Positions 47,425 through 59,758 of a stretch of DNA of 64,000 bases are shown piece by piece. The notes below the pieces were generated by a model that saw nothing but the letters and a program-made list of their open reading frames with translations, did not search any database and was not told where the DNA came from. Where the stretch lies: positions 1 through 64,000 of the forward strand of contig NZ_NGKC01000001.1 in NCBI RefSeq assembly GCF_003987655.1. The letters run 5' to 3'. The stretch is from Vagococcus acidifermentans (GTDB lineage: Bacteria > Bacillota > Bacilli > Lactobacillales > Vagococcaceae). Position numbers and translations under genes: made by a program. Position 1 is the stretch's first letter; every line of letters begins with the position of its first letter.

Positions 47425-47453
47425 AAAAAGCTTGCTATCAAGCTTTTTTTTTA
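47425..47453 (+). terminator. Terminator before the S10 operon
   Basis: AAAAAGCTTG pairs with CAAGCTTTTT around a CTAT loop, followed by more T residues. Confidence 0.85.
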
Positions 47454-47460
47454 GTATACT
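47432..47460 (+). promoter_or_regulatory. Promoter of the S10 operon
   Basis: TTGCTA (47432-47437), 17-bp spacer, TATACT (47455-47460). It overlaps the upstream terminator. Confidence 0.65.
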
Positions 47461-47618
47461 TTTAAAGGTGCTGCTCACTAGGTGGGAGCATTATGGCATG
47501 GAGATGAACGGCGATGAAGCGAGAGGTTACGACACGCCAGGAAGCATTGCCATGGCTGGCCGTCGAAAATTTTCGTGGAGCTATGTCTACTTTTAAAATA
47601 GGCGAAGGAGGGAAAATA
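47461..47618 (+). promoter_or_regulatory. S10 operon 5' leader
   Basis: About 150 nt between promoter and rpsJ. It opens with TGCTC-ACTAGGTG-GGAGCA, a likely hairpin, and has further G/C-rich stretches (GCCAGGAAGC, GCCATGGCTGGC palindrome at about 47549-47560). The open frame running through it from 47514 into rpsJ is probably not translated, because rpsJ has its own GGAGGG at 47608. It is a candidate site for autogenous control by a ribosomal protein. Confidence 0.5.
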
Positions 47619-47927
47619 ATGGCAAAACAAAAAATTCGTATCCGTTTAAAGGCGTATGAACATCGTGTGTTAGATCAGTCGGCAGAAAAGATCGTAGAAA
47701 CAGCAAAAAGAACAGGTGCAGGTGTATCCGGACCTATTCCGTTGCCAACAGACCGTTCGGTTTATACTGTTATCCGCGCAACTCACAAGTACAAAGATTC
47801 ACGCGAACAATTCGAAATGCGTACTCACAAGCGTTTAATTGATATTGTGAGCCCAACACCAAAGACAGTTGATGCTTTAATGAAGCTGGACTTGCCAAGC
47901 GGTGTTAATATTGAAATTAAATTATAA
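47619..47927 (+). CDS. rpsJ: 30S ribosomal protein S10
   Basis: A 102-residue protein starting [20 protein letters not shown], standard length; also known as transcription factor NusE. ATG 47619 follows GGAGGG. First gene of the S10 operon. Confidence 0.98.
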   Translation: MAKQKIRIRLKAYEHRVLDQSAEKIVETAKRTGAGVSGPIPLPTDRSVYTVIRATHKYKDSREQFEMRTHKRLIDIVSPTPKTVDALMKLDLPSGVNIEIKL

Positions 47928-47950
47928 AAAAAGATGATGGAGGTGTACTC

Positions 47951-48583
47951 ATGACCAAAGGAATCTTAGGAAAAAAAGTAGGTATGACTCAGATTTTTAC
48001 TGATAATGGCGAATTGATACCTGTGACTGTAATTGAAGCAACGCCAAACGTTGTCTTGCAGTTGAAAGCAATGGACACAGACGGCTACGAAGCTGTACAG
48101 CTGGGGTATCAGGAAATGCGTGAAATCTTGTCAAACAAACCTGCTAAAGGTCATGTTGCAAAAGCAAATACGACTCCTAAGCGCTTCATTAGAGAATTCA
48201 AGGATGTTGAGCTGGGAGATTACGAAGTAGGACAAGAAATTAAAGTGGATGTATTCCAAGCAGGTGACATCGTTGATGTAACTGGTACAACTAAGGGTAA
48301 AGGATTCCAAGGTGTTATCAAGCGCCACGGACAATCCCGCGGACCAATGACTCATGGTTCCCGTTACCACCGTCGTCCAGGGTCAATGGGACCAGTCGAT
48401 CCAAACCGTGTGCTGAAGGGCAAGAAATTAGCCGGACGCATGGGCGGCGATCGTGTGACAATCCAAAATCTGGAAATTGTAAAAGTTGATGCAGAAAAGA
48501 ATGTGATTTTAGTTAAAGGCAATGTGCCTGGCGCTAAAAAATCATTACTGGAAATAAAAACAGCTGTTAAGGCTGCTAAATAA
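47951..48583 (+). CDS. rplC: 50S ribosomal protein L3
   Basis: A 210-residue protein starting [20 protein letters not shown]. The long loop [20 protein letters not shown] reaching the peptidyl-transferase centre is intact. ATGGAGGTG precedes the ATG. Confidence 0.98.
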   Translation: MTKGILGKKVGMTQIFTDNGELIPVTVIEATPNVVLQLKAMDTDGYEAVQLGYQEMREILSNKPAKGHVAKANTTPKRFIREFKDVELGDYEVGQEIKVDVFQAGDIVDVTGTTKGKGFQGVIKRHGQSRGPMTHGSRYHRRPGSMGPVDPNRVLKGKKLAGRMGGDRVTIQNLEIVKVDAEKNVILVKGNVPGAKKSLLEIKTAVKAAK

Positions 48584-48607
48584 TTGTGGGAGAGGAGGAA
48601 CTAAGGA

Positions 48608-49231
48608 ATGACATCTGTAGCATTATTTAAACAAGATGGAACTCAAACTGGTGAAGTAACATTAAATGAAGAAATTTTTGGCATTGAGCCAAATGAAAGT
48701 GTTGTGTATGATGCAATCATCATGCAGCGCGCCTCATTACGCCAAGGCACTCATGCTGTTAAGAACCGCAGCGCTGTTCGCGGCGGCGGCCGTAAACCAT
48801 GGCGCCAAAAAGGTACTGGTCGTGCGCGTCAAGGATCTATCCGCTCACCACAATGGCGTGGAGGAGGCATCGTATTTGGTCCTACACCACGTTCATACAG
48901 CTACAAACTTCCTAAAAAAGTTCGTCGTTTGGCAATCAAATCTGTTTTTTCAGAGAAAGTTGCTGAAAATAATTTGGTTGTAGTGGATGCGTTGGCTTTC
49001 GATGCACCGAAAACAAAAGAATTCAAACAAGTATTAAACAACTTGAACATCGATACAAAAGTACTGGTTGTACTGGAAAGCGACAATGACTTTGCTGCTT
49101 TATCAGGACGCAACTTGCCAAATGTGTCTATTGTTGAAGCAGACAACGTGAGCGTTCTTGATGTGGTTGCTTGTGATAAATTACTAATGACTCAAGCTGC
49201 TCTGGCTAAGGTAGAGGAGGTGCTTGCATAA
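48608..49231 (+). CDS. rplD: 50S ribosomal protein L4
   Basis: A 207-residue protein lining the exit tunnel; the tunnel loop [20 protein letters not shown] (macrolide-relevant) is wild-type in appearance. Its stop overlaps the rplW start (TAATG). Confidence 0.98.
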   Translation: MTSVALFKQDGTQTGEVTLNEEIFGIEPNESVVYDAIIMQRASLRQGTHAVKNRSAVRGGGRKPWRQKGTGRARQGSIRSPQWRGGGIVFGPTPRSYSYKLPKKVRRLAIKSVFSEKVAENNLVVVDALAFDAPKTKEFKQVLNNLNIDTKVLVVLESDNDFAALSGRNLPNVSIVEADNVSVLDVVACDKLLMTQAALAKVEEVLA

Positions 49232-49518
49232 TGGAATTACTAGATGTAATTAAGCGCCCGGTCATAACAGAAGAATCTGTTTCTGCTATGGATGATAAAA
49301 AGTACACGTTTGAAGTAGACTTGCGTGCAAACAAAACATTGGTTAAGCAAGCCGTGGAAGCTGTTTTTGATGTGAAAGTGAAACAAGTCAACATCATGAA
49401 CGTGAAACCTAAATTCAAACGCATGGGCAAACATGCAGGATACACAAACAAACGTCGTAAAGCAATTGTGACGTTGACAGAAGACTCAAAAGAAATCGAA
49501 ATTTTTGATGCTGAGTAA
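49231..49518 (+). CDS. rplW: 50S ribosomal protein L23
   Basis: A 95-residue protein at the tunnel exit, docking site of trigger factor and SRP. Starts [20 protein letters not shown]. Translationally coupled to rplD by a one-base overlap. Confidence 0.97.
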   Translation: MELLDVIKRPVITEESVSAMDDKKYTFEVDLRANKTLVKQAVEAVFDVKVKQVNIMNVKPKFKRMGKHAGYTNKRRKAIVTLTEDSKEIEIFDAE

Positions 49519-49550
49519 TCAGTAAACTATTAATGTAGGAGGGAAAATAC

Positions 49551-50384
49551 GTGGCGATTAAAAAGTATAAACCTACCACAAACGGACGCCGTAACATGAC
49601 AGGTCTGGATTTTGCAGAAATCACAACATCTACACCTGAAAAAACGTTGTTGCAGTCACAGAAGAAAAACGCTGGACGCAATAACCAAGGTAAAATTACT
49701 GTGCGTCATCAAGCGGGTGGACATAAACGCAAATACCGTTTGATTGATTTCAAGCGTAATAAAGATAATATTGCTGCAACAGTTAAAACTATCGAGTACG
49801 ATCCAAACAGATCTGCAAACATCGCTTTGCTGCATTATGCAGACGGTGTGAAAACTTATATCATTGCTCCGAAAGGACTAGTGGTAGGTACGCAAGTTGT
49901 TTCCGGTCCGGATGCAGATATTAAAGTCGGTAACGCATTACCGCTGGAAAACATTCCTGTCGGTACGTTCATTCATAATATCGAATTGAAACCAGGCAAA
50001 GGCGGTCAGCTGATCCGCTCTGCCGGAACAAATGCGCAGGTTCTTGGTAAAGAAGGCAAGTATGTACTGGTTCGTCTGAACTCAGGCGAGGTCAGAATGA
50101 TTCTTGGTACTTGTCGTGCAACAGTTGGTACAGTTGGTAACGAGCAGCATGAGCTGGTCAATATTGGTAAAGCCGGTCGTAACCGCTGGTTGGGCAAACG
50201 TCCGACAGTTCGCGGTAGCGTGATGAACCCTAACGATCACCCGCATGGTGGTGGTGAAGGTAAAGCACCAATCGGACGTCCAGCACCAGTTAGTCCATGG
50301 GGACAACCTGCACTTGGTTATAAAACTCGTAGCAAGAGAGCAAAATCAGATAAATTTATCGTTCGTCGTCGCAAAACTAAGTAA
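49551..50384 (+). CDS. rplB: 50S ribosomal protein L2
   Basis: A 277-residue protein with a GTG start after TAGGAGG. Motifs [19 protein letters not shown] and the conserved [20 protein letters not shown] loop with the His needed for peptidyl-transferase assembly. Confidence 0.98.
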   Translation: MAIKKYKPTTNGRRNMTGLDFAEITTSTPEKTLLQSQKKNAGRNNQGKITVRHQAGGHKRKYRLIDFKRNKDNIAATVKTIEYDPNRSANIALLHYADGVKTYIIAPKGLVVGTQVVSGPDADIKVGNALPLENIPVGTFIHNIELKPGKGGQLIRSAGTNAQVLGKEGKYVLVRLNSGEVRMILGTCRATVGTVGNEQHELVNIGKAGRNRWLGKRPTVRGSVMNPNDHPHGGGEGKAPIGRPAPVSPWGQPALGYKTRSKRAKSDKFIVRRRKTK

Positions 50385-50432
50385 ACAGTTGGCAACTAAC
50401 TGGTTGCCGCACATTTTGAGAGGAGGTTTACC

Positions 50433-50711
50433 ATGGGTCGTAGTTTAAAGAAAGGACCTTTCGCAGACGATCATCTAATGAAGAAAGTCGATGCACAAAA
50501 AGATCTTGAAAAGAAAAAAGTGATTAAAACTTGGTCTCGCCGTTCGACAATTTTTCCTAGTTTCGTAGGGTATACAATTGCCGTTTATGATGGCAGAAAG
50601 CATGTTCCGGTTTACATTCAAGAAGATATGGTAGGACATAAACTAGGTGAGTTTGTCCCTACAAGAACTTATCGCGGTCATGCCGGCGATGATAAGAGAA
50701 CTAAACGCTAA
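50433..50711 (+). CDS. rpsS: 30S ribosomal protein S19
   Basis: A 92-residue protein starting [20 protein letters not shown], standard length. GAGGAGG upstream. Confidence 0.98.
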   Translation: MGRSLKKGPFADDHLMKKVDAQKDLEKKKVIKTWSRRSTIFPSFVGYTIAVYDGRKHVPVYIQEDMVGHKLGEFVPTRTYRGHAGDDKRTKR

Positions 50712-50732
50712 TTTTGAGGGGAGGAATAGAAC

Positions 50733-51080
50733 ATGTCAGAAAGAATTACTTCAGCAAAAGCAACTGCTAAAACTGTTCGCACTTCACCTCGTAAGGCACG
50801 TCTTGTTATCGATCTAATCAGAGGTAAAAGCGTTGGAGAAGCTGTTTCCATTTTGAAATTTTCTCCTAATAAAGCAGCTGGATTAATTGAAAAAGTATTG
50901 ATGTCTGCTATTGCAAATGCAGAAAACAACTATGACTTAGATGTTGAAGATTTGGTAGTATCAGAAGCTTTTGTCAACGAAGGACCAACGATGAAACGTT
51001 TCCGTCCGCGTGCAAAAGGCTCTGCATCACCAATCAACAAACGTACAAGCCACATTACAGTAGTTGTATCAGAGAAATAA
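50733..51080 (+). CDS. rplV: 50S ribosomal protein L22
   Basis: A 115-residue tunnel protein ([19 protein letters not shown]; tunnel hairpin [20 protein letters not shown]). GGGGAGG upstream. Confidence 0.98.
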   Translation: MSERITSAKATAKTVRTSPRKARLVIDLIRGKSVGEAVSILKFSPNKAAGLIEKVLMSAIANAENNYDLDVEDLVVSEAFVNEGPTMKRFRPRAKGSASPINKRTSHITVVVSEK

Positions 51081-51094
51081 GGAGGGACTAACTA

Positions 51095-51751
51095 GTGGGT
51101 CAAAAAGTACATCCAATTGGAATGCGTGTAGGCATTATCCGTGACTGGGATGCAAAGTGGTACGCTGAAAAAGAGTATGCGGACTACCTGCACGAAGACT
51201 TGAAAATTCGTAAGTACATTGCGACTAAATTAGCTGACGCTTCTGTGTCAACTGTTGAAATTGAACGTGCGGCAAACCGCGTGAACATTTCAATTCATAC
51301 AGCTAAACCCGGTATGGTTATCGGTAAAGGCGGTTCAGAAGTTGAAAGCTTGAGAAAAGAACTAAATAAAATTACCGGCAAGAGAGTACACATCAACATT
51401 GTTGAAATCAAAAAGCCGGATCTAGATGCAAAACTGGTTGGCGAAGGCATTGCACGTCAGCTTGAAAACCGGGTGGCGTTCCGTCGTGCGCAGAAACAAG
51501 CGATTCAACGCACAATGAGAGCAGGCGCTCAAGGAATCAAAACATTAGTATCAGGCCGTTTAAATGGTGCGGATATTGCTCGTTCAGAAGGTTATTCTGA
51601 AGGAACAGTTCCATTGCATACATTGCGTGCGGATATTGACTATGCTTGGGAAGAAGCAGATACAACATACGGAAAACTAGGAGTTAAAGTGTGGATTTAT
51701 CGTGGAGAGATTCTTCCAGAAAAGAAAAACACTGAGAAAGGAGGGAAATAA
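51095..51751 (+). CDS. rpsC: 30S ribosomal protein S3
   Basis: A 218-residue protein with a GTG start ([20 protein letters not shown]) and a KH domain [19 protein letters not shown] at the mRNA entry. AAGGAGGG upstream. Confidence 0.98.
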   Translation: MGQKVHPIGMRVGIIRDWDAKWYAEKEYADYLHEDLKIRKYIATKLADASVSTVEIERAANRVNISIHTAKPGMVIGKGGSEVESLRKELNKITGKRVHINIVEIKKPDLDAKLVGEGIARQLENRVAFRRAQKQAIQRTMRAGAQGIKTLVSGRLNGADIARSEGYSEGTVPLHTLRADIDYAWEEADTTYGKLGVKVWIYRGEILPEKKNTEKGGK

Positions 51752-51753
51752 TC

Positions 51754-52188
51754 ATGTTAGTACCTAAACGTGTGAAATACCGTCGTGAGTTTAGAGGAAA
51801 AATGCGCGGTGAAGCAAAAGGCGGCAAGGAAGTAGCTTTTGGTGAATACGGCTTGCAAGCTGTTGAATCCCAATGGATTACCAACCGCCAAATCGAAGCT
51901 GCCCGTATTGCGATGACTCGTTATATGAAACGTGGTGGGAAAGTATGGATTAAAATTTTCCCTCATAAATCATACACATCCAAAGCGATTGGCGTGCGGA
52001 TGGGTTCAGGTAAAGGGGCTCCTGAAGGCTGGGTGGCACCTGTGAAACGCGGTAAGATCATGTTTGAGATTGCCGGTGTCCCAGAAGAAGTGGCACGCGA
52101 AGCGTTAAGACTTGCATCCCATAAATTGCCTGTTAAGACTAAAATAGTTAAACGTGAAGAAATGGGTGGTGAATCGAATGAAGGTTAA
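51754..52188 (+). CDS. rplP: 50S ribosomal protein L16
   Basis: A 144-residue protein beginning [20 protein letters not shown], near the A site. It starts 2 nt after the rpsC stop and overlaps rpmC by 11 bp. Confidence 0.98.
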   Translation: MLVPKRVKYRREFRGKMRGEAKGGKEVAFGEYGLQAVESQWITNRQIEAARIAMTRYMKRGGKVWIKIFPHKSYTSKAIGVRMGSGKGAPEGWVAPVKRGKIMFEIAGVPEEVAREALRLASHKLPVKTKIVKREEMGGESNEG

Positions 52189-52372
52189 GGAAATCAGAGA
52201 ATTAACCACTACTGAAATGCTTGCTAAAGAAAAAGAATACAAAGAAGAACTGTTTAACTTGCGTTTTCAATTAGCAACAGGTCAACTTGAAAATACAGCA
52301 AGAATTAGTGAAGTACGTAAATCGATTGCACGCATCAAAACAGTTTTGCGTGAACAAGAGGCAGCAAACTAA
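52178..52372 (+). CDS. rpmC: 50S ribosomal protein L29
   Basis: A 64-residue two-helix protein ([20 protein letters not shown]). ATG 52178 gives the family length; the longer frame from 52154 would add eight residues from rplP sequence. GGGTGGTG precedes it. Confidence 0.97.
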   Translation: MKVKEIRELTTTEMLAKEKEYKEELFNLRFQLATGQLENTARISEVRKSIARIKTVLREQEAAN

Positions 52373-52396
52373 TATTGGAAGGAGGCCATTAATCAG

Positions 52397-52666
52397 ATGA
52401 CTCAAGAAGCAAGAAACCAACGTAAAGTTTACCAAGGCCGTGTTGTGTCCGATAAGATGGACAAAACAATCGTCGTGGTTGTTGAAACAAGAAAAACACA
52501 TAAAATGTATGGTAAACGAGTAAAGTATTCTAAAAAATATAAAGTACATGATGAGAACAATGTAGCAAAAACAGGAGACATCGTTAAAATTATGGAAACT
52601 CGTCCATTATCAGCTACTAAGCGTTTCCGTCTTGTAGAAGTAGTTGAAGAAGCAGTAGTCATTTAA
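52397..52666 (+). CDS. rpsQ: 30S ribosomal protein S17
   Basis: An 89-residue OB-fold protein ([39 protein letters not shown]). AAGGAGG upstream. Confidence 0.97.
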   Translation: MTQEARNQRKVYQGRVVSDKMDKTIVVVVETRKTHKMYGKRVKYSKKYKVHDENNVAKTGDIVKIMETRPLSATKRFRLVEVVEEAVVI

Positions 52667-52684
52667 AACGAAATTTTCCTATAG

Positions 52685-53089
<405 letters not shown>

Positions 53090-53123
53090 TGGATATTATT
53101 TCTAAAGGAGGTGCGAAACAAAT

Positions 53124-53435
53124 ATGTTCGTTAAAAAAGGCGATAAAGTAAAAGTTATCTCAGGAAAAGATAAAGGTCAAGAAGGAATCGTGCTTCAGGC
53201 ATTTCCTAAAAAAGATCGCGTGATTGTTGAAGGTGTTAACATGGTGAAAAAACACCAAAAGCCTAGCGCAACAGCTCCTCAAGGAGGCATCATTGACATG
53301 GAGGCATCTATTCATGTTTCCAATGTGATGCTTATTGATCCAAACAGCGGCGAACCAACACGTGTAGGATATAAAGAGGTAGACGGTAAAAAAGTACGCG
53401 TTTCTAAAAAAACTGGTGAAGTTTTAGATAAGTAA
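53124..53435 (+). CDS. rplX: 50S ribosomal protein L24
   Basis: A 103-residue KOW-domain assembly initiator ([20 protein letters not shown]). AAAGGAGGTG upstream. Confidence 0.98.
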   Translation: MFVKKGDKVKVISGKDKGQEGIVLQAFPKKDRVIVEGVNMVKKHQKPSATAPQGGIIDMEASIHVSNVMLIDPNSGEPTRVGYKEVDGKKVRVSKKTGEVLDK

Positions 53436-53460
53436 TACTCAGGAAGGAGGACGCATTTAA

Positions 53461-54000
53461 ATGAACCGCTTGAAAGAAAAATTTCTTAAAGAAGTGACTC
53501 CATCACTAATGGAAAAATTTAACTATACTTCTGTGATGCAGACACCTAAAGTTGAAAAGATTGTCATTAACATGGGTGTAGGTGACGCAGTTGCAAATAG
53601 CAAAAATCTTGATAAGGCTGTAGAGGAACTGGCACTGGTTTCCGGTCAAAAGCCAATCATTACAAAAGCTAAAAAATCAATCGCTGGCTTCCGTTTGCGT
53701 GAAGGCATGCCGATTGGCTGTAAAGTAACTTTACGTGGCGAAAGAATGTACGAATTTTTAGACAAACTAGTTTCTGTCTCTTTACCTCGTGTACGTGACT
53801 TCCATGGCGTCAGCAAAAAGTCATTCGACGGACGCGGAAATTACACTTTAGGTATTAAAGAACAATTAATCTTCCCTGAGGTTGATTATGACTTGGTCGA
53901 TAAAGTACGTGGAATGGATATTGTGATTGTTACTACGGCTAATACAGACGAAGAAGCACGTGAGTTGCTGGCGCAACTTGGCATGCCATTCCAAAAATAA
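53461..54000 (+). CDS. rplE: 50S ribosomal protein L5
   Basis: A 179-residue 5S-rRNA-binding protein ([39 protein letters not shown]). GGAAGGAGG upstream. Confidence 0.98.
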   Translation: MNRLKEKFLKEVTPSLMEKFNYTSVMQTPKVEKIVINMGVGDAVANSKNLDKAVEELALVSGQKPIITKAKKSIAGFRLREGMPIGCKVTLRGERMYEFLDKLVSVSLPRVRDFHGVSKKSFDGRGNYTLGIKEQLIFPEVDYDLVDKVRGMDIVIVTTANTDEEARELLAQLGMPFQK

Positions 54001-54018
54001 AAAAAGGAGGCGAACTAC

Positions 54019-54204
54019 GTGGCTAAAAAATCAATGATTGCTAAAAACAAACGTCCCGCAAAGTTTTCAACTCAAGCTTACACACGTTGCGAACGCTGTG
54101 GACGTCCACATTCAGTTTATCGTAAATTTAAACTTTGCCGTATTTGCTTCCGCGAACTTGCCTATAAAGGACAAATTCCCGGCGTGAAGAAAGCAAGCTG
54201 GTAA
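54019..54204 (+). CDS. rpsN: 30S ribosomal protein S14, zinc-binding type Z
   Basis: A 61-residue short S14 with two CxxC pairs (CERCGRPHS and CRICFRE) binding zinc. GTG start after AAAGGAGG. A longer zinc-free paralogue may exist elsewhere in the genome. Confidence 0.98.
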   Translation: MAKKSMIAKNKRPAKFSTQAYTRCERCGRPHSVYRKFKLCRICFRELAYKGQIPGVKKASW

Positions 54205-54238
54205 AAAGTAAACTCGCAAGAAGGAGGTAAACAGCTCA

Positions 54239-54637
54239 ATGGTCATGACAGATCCTATTGCAGATTTCCTAACTCGTATTCGTAACGCGAACATCGTGAA
54301 GCACGAATCTTTGGAAGTACCTGCATCGAAAATCAAACTTGATATCGCAAAAATCCTGCAACGTGAAGGATTCGTACGCGATGTAGAATACATTGAGGAT
54401 GACAAGCAAGGCGTCATTCGAGTATTTTTGAAATACGGTAAAAACGACGAGCGCGTTATTACTAACTTGAAACGTATCTCAAAGCCTGGTTTGCGTGCTT
54501 ATGTGAAGGCTGATGAAGTACCGAAAGTGTTGAACGGATTGGGAATTGCTATCCTATCCACTTCAGAAGGTGTCGTCACAGATAAAGAAGCAAGAGAACG
54601 CAATATCGGCGGCGAAGTATTGGCTTACGTTTGGTAA
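54239..54637 (+). CDS. rpsH: 30S ribosomal protein S8
   Basis: A 132-residue protein ([35 protein letters not shown]-like C-terminus). AAGGAGG upstream. In E. coli S8 represses the spc operon; not tested here. Confidence 0.98.
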   Translation: MVMTDPIADFLTRIRNANIVKHESLEVPASKIKLDIAKILQREGFVRDVEYIEDDKQGVIRVFLKYGKNDERVITNLKRISKPGLRAYVKADEVPKVLNGLGIAILSTSEGVVTDKEARERNIGGEVLAYVW

Positions 54638-54667
54638 GAAAAAAGATTAACAAGGAGGTGTCTCAGA

Positions 54668-55204
54668 GTGAGTCGTATTGGAAATAAACCAGTTGTTATT
54701 CCGGCAGGTGTGACTGTGTCGCAAAACGGAAATGACATAACTGTAAAAGGACCTAAAGGAGAGTTAACGCGTGCTTTTTCACCAAATATCACGTTGAACA
54801 TTTCTGAATCAGAAGTGACATTAGCTCGTCCGAATGATGAAAAAGAAAACCGCGCATTACACGGAACAATGCGTGCCAATCTCAACAACATGGTTGTCGG
54901 AGTCAGTGAAGGCTTTGAAAAGGCATTGGAATTGATTGGTGTCGGTTACCGTGCACAATTGCAAGGCGCAAAACTTGTGTTGAACGTCGGCTATTCTCAC
55001 CCAGTGGAATTCGCTACACCAGAAGGAATCACTGTTGAAGTGCCATCAAACACACAAATCATTGTCAAAGGCAGCAACAAAGAAGTTGTCGGCGAATTTG
55101 CGGCTAATATCCGCGGCGTACGTCCTCCTGAGCCATATAAAGGAAAAGGTATTCGCTATGTTGGTGAATACGTCAGACGTAAAGAAGGTAAAACAGGTAA
55201 GTAA
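54668..55204 (+). CDS. rplF: 50S ribosomal protein L6
   Basis: A 178-residue protein with a GTG start ([20 protein letters not shown]) and C-terminal [28 protein letters not shown] upstream. Confidence 0.98.
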   Translation: MSRIGNKPVVIPAGVTVSQNGNDITVKGPKGELTRAFSPNITLNISESEVTLARPNDEKENRALHGTMRANLNNMVVGVSEGFEKALELIGVGYRAQLQGAKLVLNVGYSHPVEFATPEGITVEVPSNTQIIVKGSNKEVVGEFAANIRGVRPPEPYKGKGIRYVGEYVRRKEGKTGK

Positions 55205-55227
55205 TTAAAAAATAAGAGGTGACAATT

Positions 55228-55584
55228 GTGATTTCAAAACCAGATAAAAATAAAGTACGCAAGAAAAGACATCAGCGCGTACGCAGCAAAATCTCTGGTA
55301 CTGCTGAGTGCCCACGCTTGAACGTTTTCCGTTCTAATAAAAACATCTACGCTCAAATCATTGATGACGTAGCGGGTGTGACGCTAGCAAGTGCCTCTAC
55401 CTTAGATAAAGACATTTCAGGTGGAACAAAAGAAGAACAAGCGTCAGCTGTTGGTGCAGCAGTTGCCGTAAAAGCTGTCGAAAAAGGTATTAAACAAGTA
55501 GTCTTTGACCGTGGTGGATACCTTTACCATGGACGCGTTGCGGCTCTGGCAGAAGCAGCTCGTGAAAATGGACTAGAATTTTAG
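55228..55584 (+). CDS. rplR: 50S ribosomal protein L18
   Basis: A 118-residue 5S-rRNA-binding protein. GTG 55228 ([20 protein letters not shown]) fits family starts and spacing from AGAGGTG better than GTG 55219, which overlaps that site. Confidence 0.96.
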   Translation: MISKPDKNKVRKKRHQRVRSKISGTAECPRLNVFRSNKNIYAQIIDDVAGVTLASASTLDKDISGGTKEEQASAVGAAVAVKAVEKGIKQVVFDRGGYLYHGRVAALAEAARENGLEF

Positions 55585-55604
55585 GAAAGGGAGGAACACC
55601 ATTC

Positions 55605-56105
55605 ATGGCTAATTTAGATGCAAAACATTTCGAGTTAGAAGATCGTGTTGTTGCTATCAACCGCGTATCTAAAGTTGTAAAAGGCGGACGCCGTCTGCGC
55701 TTTGCAGCAGTAGTAGTTGTTGGTGATAAGAACGGTCACGTTGGATTCGGAACGGGTAAAGCACAAGAAGTACCTGAAGCAATTCGCAAAGCAATCGAAA
55801 ATGCTAAAAAGAACATCATTGAAGTACCAATGGTTGGCACAACAATCCCTCATGAAGTTATCGGACAATTCAGTGGCGGACGCATCCTGATGAAACCAGC
55901 TCTTGCCGGTTCGGGAGTTGCAGCTGGCGGCCCGGTTCGTGCCGTCTTGGAGTTGGCAGGAATCGCTGATATTACAAGTAAGTCATTAGGTTCCAACACA
56001 CCGATCAACGTTATCCGTGCAACGGTTGAAGGATTAAGCAGATTAAAACGTGCAGAAGAAGTTGCGGCTTTACGCGGCATCTCTGTTGATGAACTAAACG
56101 GATAG
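55605..56105 (+). CDS. rpsE: 30S ribosomal protein S5
   Basis: A 166-residue protein ([40 protein letters not shown]). GGGAGG upstream. The loop where spectinomycin-resistance changes occur looks unaltered. Confidence 0.98.
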   Translation: MANLDAKHFELEDRVVAINRVSKVVKGGRRLRFAAVVVVGDKNGHVGFGTGKAQEVPEAIRKAIENAKKNIIEVPMVGTTIPHEVIGQFSGGRILMKPALAGSGVAAGGPVRAVLELAGIADITSKSLGSNTPINVIRATVEGLSRLKRAEEVAALRGISVDELNG

Positions 56106-56116
56106 GAGGACTAAAA

Positions 56117-56296
56117 ATGAGCGAACTAAAGATTACATTGAAGCGTAGCGTCATTGGACGTCCCCAAAACCAGCGTGACACAGTGAAAGCTCTTGGCTTG
56201 AAAAAGCTGCACTCCAGTGTGGTTAAACCGTCAAACGACGCAATCAAAGGCATGATCAACACTGTCTCACATTTAGTGGACGTTGAAGAAATCTAA
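56117..56296 (+). CDS. rpmD: 50S ribosomal protein L30
   Basis: A 59-residue protein, [20 protein letters not shown] at the start and HLVDVEEI at the end. TAGGAGG precedes the ATG. Correct spc-operon position between rpsE and rplO. Confidence 0.97.
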   Translation: MSELKITLKRSVIGRPQNQRDTVKALGLKKLHSSVVKPSNDAIKGMINTVSHLVDVEEI

Positions 56297-56338
56297 CGAA
56301 ACAGGTATGATGAAACTACTTTAAGGAGGTGCCGAATT

Positions 56339-56779
56339 ATGAAACTTCATGAATTACAACCAGCAGAAGGATCAAGACACGTACGCAACCGTGTGGGTCG
56401 CGGAACATCTTCTGGTAACGGAAAGACAGCGGGCCGCGGACAGAAAGGCCAAAAATCACGTTCAGGTGGTGGCGTCAGACTGGGATTTGAAGGTGGTCAA
56501 ACACCATTGTTCCGTCGTTTGCCAAAACGTGGTTTCACGAACGTGAACCGCAGCGAATACGCTGTTATTAATTTAGATGTATTGAACCGTTTTGAAGAAG
56601 GAACTGAAGTGACTCCGACAGTATTGATTGAAGCAGGAATTGTGAAAGATGAAAAAGCGGGAATTAAAGTATTAGCTAACGGGGAAATTACTAAGAAATT
56701 GACTGTTAAAGCTGCGAAATTCTCCAAATCTGCTCAGGAAGCTATCGAAGCTGCTGGGGGAACAGTCGAGGTGATCTAA
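56339..56779 (+). CDS. rplO: 50S ribosomal protein L15
   Basis: A 146-residue protein ([20 protein letters not shown]; Gly/Arg-rich [20 protein letters not shown]). AAGGAGGTG upstream; its stop overlaps the secY start by one base. Confidence 0.98.
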   Translation: MKLHELQPAEGSRHVRNRVGRGTSSGNGKTAGRGQKGQKSRSGGGVRLGFEGGQTPLFRRLPKRGFTNVNRSEYAVINLDVLNRFEEGTEVTPTVLIEAGIVKDEKAGIKVLANGEITKKLTVKAAKFSKSAQEAIEAAGGTVEVI

Positions 56780-58077
56780 TGTTTAAACTGTTAAGGGATG
56801 CTTTCAAGATAAAGAATATCCGTTCAAAGATATTCTTTACACTGTTCATTCTATTGGCGTTTAGAATTGGAGCTCATATAACTGTTCCGGGTGTCGATGC
56901 AAAAGCTCTGATTGAGATGAACGAACTGACGATATTCGCAATGCTGAATACGGTAAGTGGTAATGCGATGGAAAACTTCTCATTGTTTGCAATGGGTGTT
57001 TCGCCTTACATCACGTCATCTATCATTGTGCAGCTGCTTCAAATGGATATCGTTCCAAAGTTTGTTGAATGGTCGAAACAGGGAGAGGTCGGGCGCAGAA
57101 AGCTGAATCAGGCGACGCGCTATATCACTCTCGTGCTCGGGTTTGTGCAGTCGATTACCATCACTGCCGGTATCAGTGCATACAGCAGTGCGTCATTTTT
57201 GAAAAATCAAAGTTTGACGAGCTATTTGACAATTGGGCTGATTTTAACTGCCGGAACGATGATCGTGACTTGGATGGGTGAACAAATCACTGAAAAAGGC
57301 ATTGGCAACGGTGTATCGATGATTATCTTTGCCGGTATCATTGCCAAGTTGCCAGGCGGAATCAAGGAAATATATTTGGACTATTTTGTCCGGATTGATT
57401 CCAGCGATTTGTGGAAATCGATTATTTTCATCGCCATACTGATTATTGCTATCTGTGTGGTTGTTATTGGCGCAACGTTCGTGCAGCAAGCAGAACGTAA
57501 AATTCCGATACAGTATACAAAACGAGTTGCCGGGGCTCCTCAGAGCAGTTATTTGCCATTGAAGGTGAATGCTGCTGGTGTTATTCCGGTCATTTTTGCG
57601 GGTTCGTTCCTTGCGACTCCGAATGCTATTTTACAGGCATTTTCGGGTACACAGTCAACTAAAGGATGGTTTCAGGTACTGTCACAGGTACTGGATTACT
57701 CCACGATTACCGGAGGTCTTGTGTATACAGCTCTGATTGTTGCATTTACATTCTTTTATGCGTTTGTTCAGGTCAATCCTGAAAAAGTGGCAGAGAATTT
57801 GCAGAAGCAAGGGAGCTATATTCCAAGCGTGCGGCCAGGAAAAGGAACGGAAGAGTACATATCGAAACTGTTGATTCGTTTAAGTACAGTCGGTTCTGTT
57901 TTTCTTGCACTTGTTGCTATCTTGCCGATTATTGCTCAAAACGTTTGGGACTTGCCTAAGGCAATCGGTCTTGGCGGTACGAGCTTGTTGATTGTTATCA
58001 GCGTTGCCCTTGAAACGAACAAACAGTTGGAAGGATTGCTGTTGAAACGTCAATATATTGGTTTTATTAGAGAGTAA
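56779..58077 (+). CDS. secY: Protein translocase subunit SecY
   Basis: A 432-residue, ten-helix channel of the general secretion pathway. First helix region ILLAFRIGAHITVPGVDAKAL with the plug following; ERKIPIQYTKRVAG is the conserved cytosolic loop contacting SecA and ribosomes. Translationally coupled to rplO (TAATG). Confidence 0.98.
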   Translation: MFKLLRDAFKIKNIRSKIFFTLFILLAFRIGAHITVPGVDAKALIEMNELTIFAMLNTVSGNAMENFSLFAMGVSPYITSSIIVQLLQMDIVPKFVEWSKQGEVGRRKLNQATRYITLVLGFVQSITITAGISAYSSASFLKNQSLTSYLTIGLILTAGTMIVTWMGEQITEKGIGNGVSMIIFAGIIAKLPGGIKEIYLDYFVRIDSSDLWKSIIFIAILIIAICVVVIGATFVQQAERKIPIQYTKRVAGAPQSSYLPLKVNAAGVIPVIFAGSFLATPNAILQAFSGTQSTKGWFQVLSQVLDYSTITGGLVYTALIVAFTFFYAFVQVNPEKVAENLQKQGSYIPSVRPGKGTEEYISKLLIRLSTVGSVFLALVAILPIIAQNVWDLPKAIGLGGTSLLIVISVALETNKQLEGLLLKRQYIGFIRE

Positions 58078-58122
58078 GAGGTTGTGTTGAGGGTTTTACC
58101 TCAGCACGGTTCTCGAACTTAA

Positions 58123-58788
<666 letters not shown>

Positions 58789-58869
58789 AAGCCAGATAGT
58801 TATCTATTATTCTTGCGAGTGGCACTTTTCTCCAGTTCATGATTGTTGATAGAATGGGATTCGTGAGAC

Positions 58870-58898
58870 TTTTAATTGCGGGCTGTTTATGATATAAT
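58870..58898 (+). promoter_or_regulatory. Promoter of the infA-alpha operon
   Basis: Extended -10 TGATATAAT (hexamer 58893-58898) with a weak -35 TTTTAA (58870-58875) at 17-bp spacing. Confidence 0.65.
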
Positions 58899-58983
58899 GC
58901 GTGAGTTGAAGAGAAATAGATGTCAGTCAAATGATTGCTTGTAGGTCCAGTGGCACAGAACAAGGAATAAGGAGGTACTAGTT

Positions 58984-59202
58984 GTGGCGAAAGAAGATGT
59001 AATCGAAATTGAAGGTACAGTCATCGAAACTTTGCCGAATGCAATGTTTAAAGTAGAATTGGAAAACGGCCACGTCATACTGGCTCATGTTTCCGGGAAA
59101 ATTCGGATGCACTACATTCGTATCCTTCCGGGAGACAAAGTAACTGTTGAGCTATCACCGTATGACTTAACACGAGGCCGTATTACGTATCGCTTTAAAT
59201 AA
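58984..59202 (+). CDS. infA: Translation initiation factor IF-1
   Basis: A 72-residue OB-fold protein with GTG start ([40 protein letters not shown]). AAGGAGG upstream. Confidence 0.98.
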   Translation: MAKEDVIEIEGTVIETLPNAMFKVELENGHVILAHVSGKIRMHYIRILPGDKVTVELSPYDLTRGRITYRFK

Positions 59203-59215
59203 TTGTACTCCGTAA

Positions 59216-59347
<132 letters not shown>

Positions 59348-59364
59348 AGGAGGTGTAACGAATA

Positions 59365-59730
59365 ATGGCTCGTATTGCAGGAGTAGATATCCCTCGTGAT
59401 AAGCGTGTTGTTATTTCGCTTACTTATATTTTTGGTATTGGAAAGAAAACTGCTCAAAAGATTTTAGCAGAAGCAGGTGTATCAGAAGATATTCGTGTAC
59501 GCGACTTAACAAATGATCAAACAGACAAAATCCGTGCGGTAGTGGATAAATTAAAAGTTGAAGGTGACTTGCGTCGTGAGGTCAACTTAAACATCAAACG
59601 ATTGATGGAAATCGGTTCTTATCGTGGTATCCGTCATCGTCGTGGGTTGCCGGTTCGCGGTCAAAACACAAAAAATAATGCACGGACAAGAAAAGGACCA
59701 GCACGTGCTATCGCTGGCAAGAAAAAATAA
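59365..59730 (+). CDS. rpsM: 30S ribosomal protein S13
   Basis: A 121-residue protein ([40 protein letters not shown]). AAAGGAGG upstream. Confidence 0.98.
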   Translation: MARIAGVDIPRDKRVVISLTYIFGIGKKTAQKILAEAGVSEDIRVRDLTNDQTDKIRAVVDKLKVEGDLRREVNLNIKRLMEIGSYRGIRHRRGLPVRGQNTKNNARTRKGPARAIAGKKK

Positions 59731-59758
59731 TTAACTGAATGAGGGAGGTAAGAACTTC

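Noticed and set aside
47514-47618. N-terminal extension of rpsJ
   Set aside because: S10 is conserved at about 102 residues and the internal ATG 47619 has its own strong GGAGGG; the extension reads through leader RNA structure.
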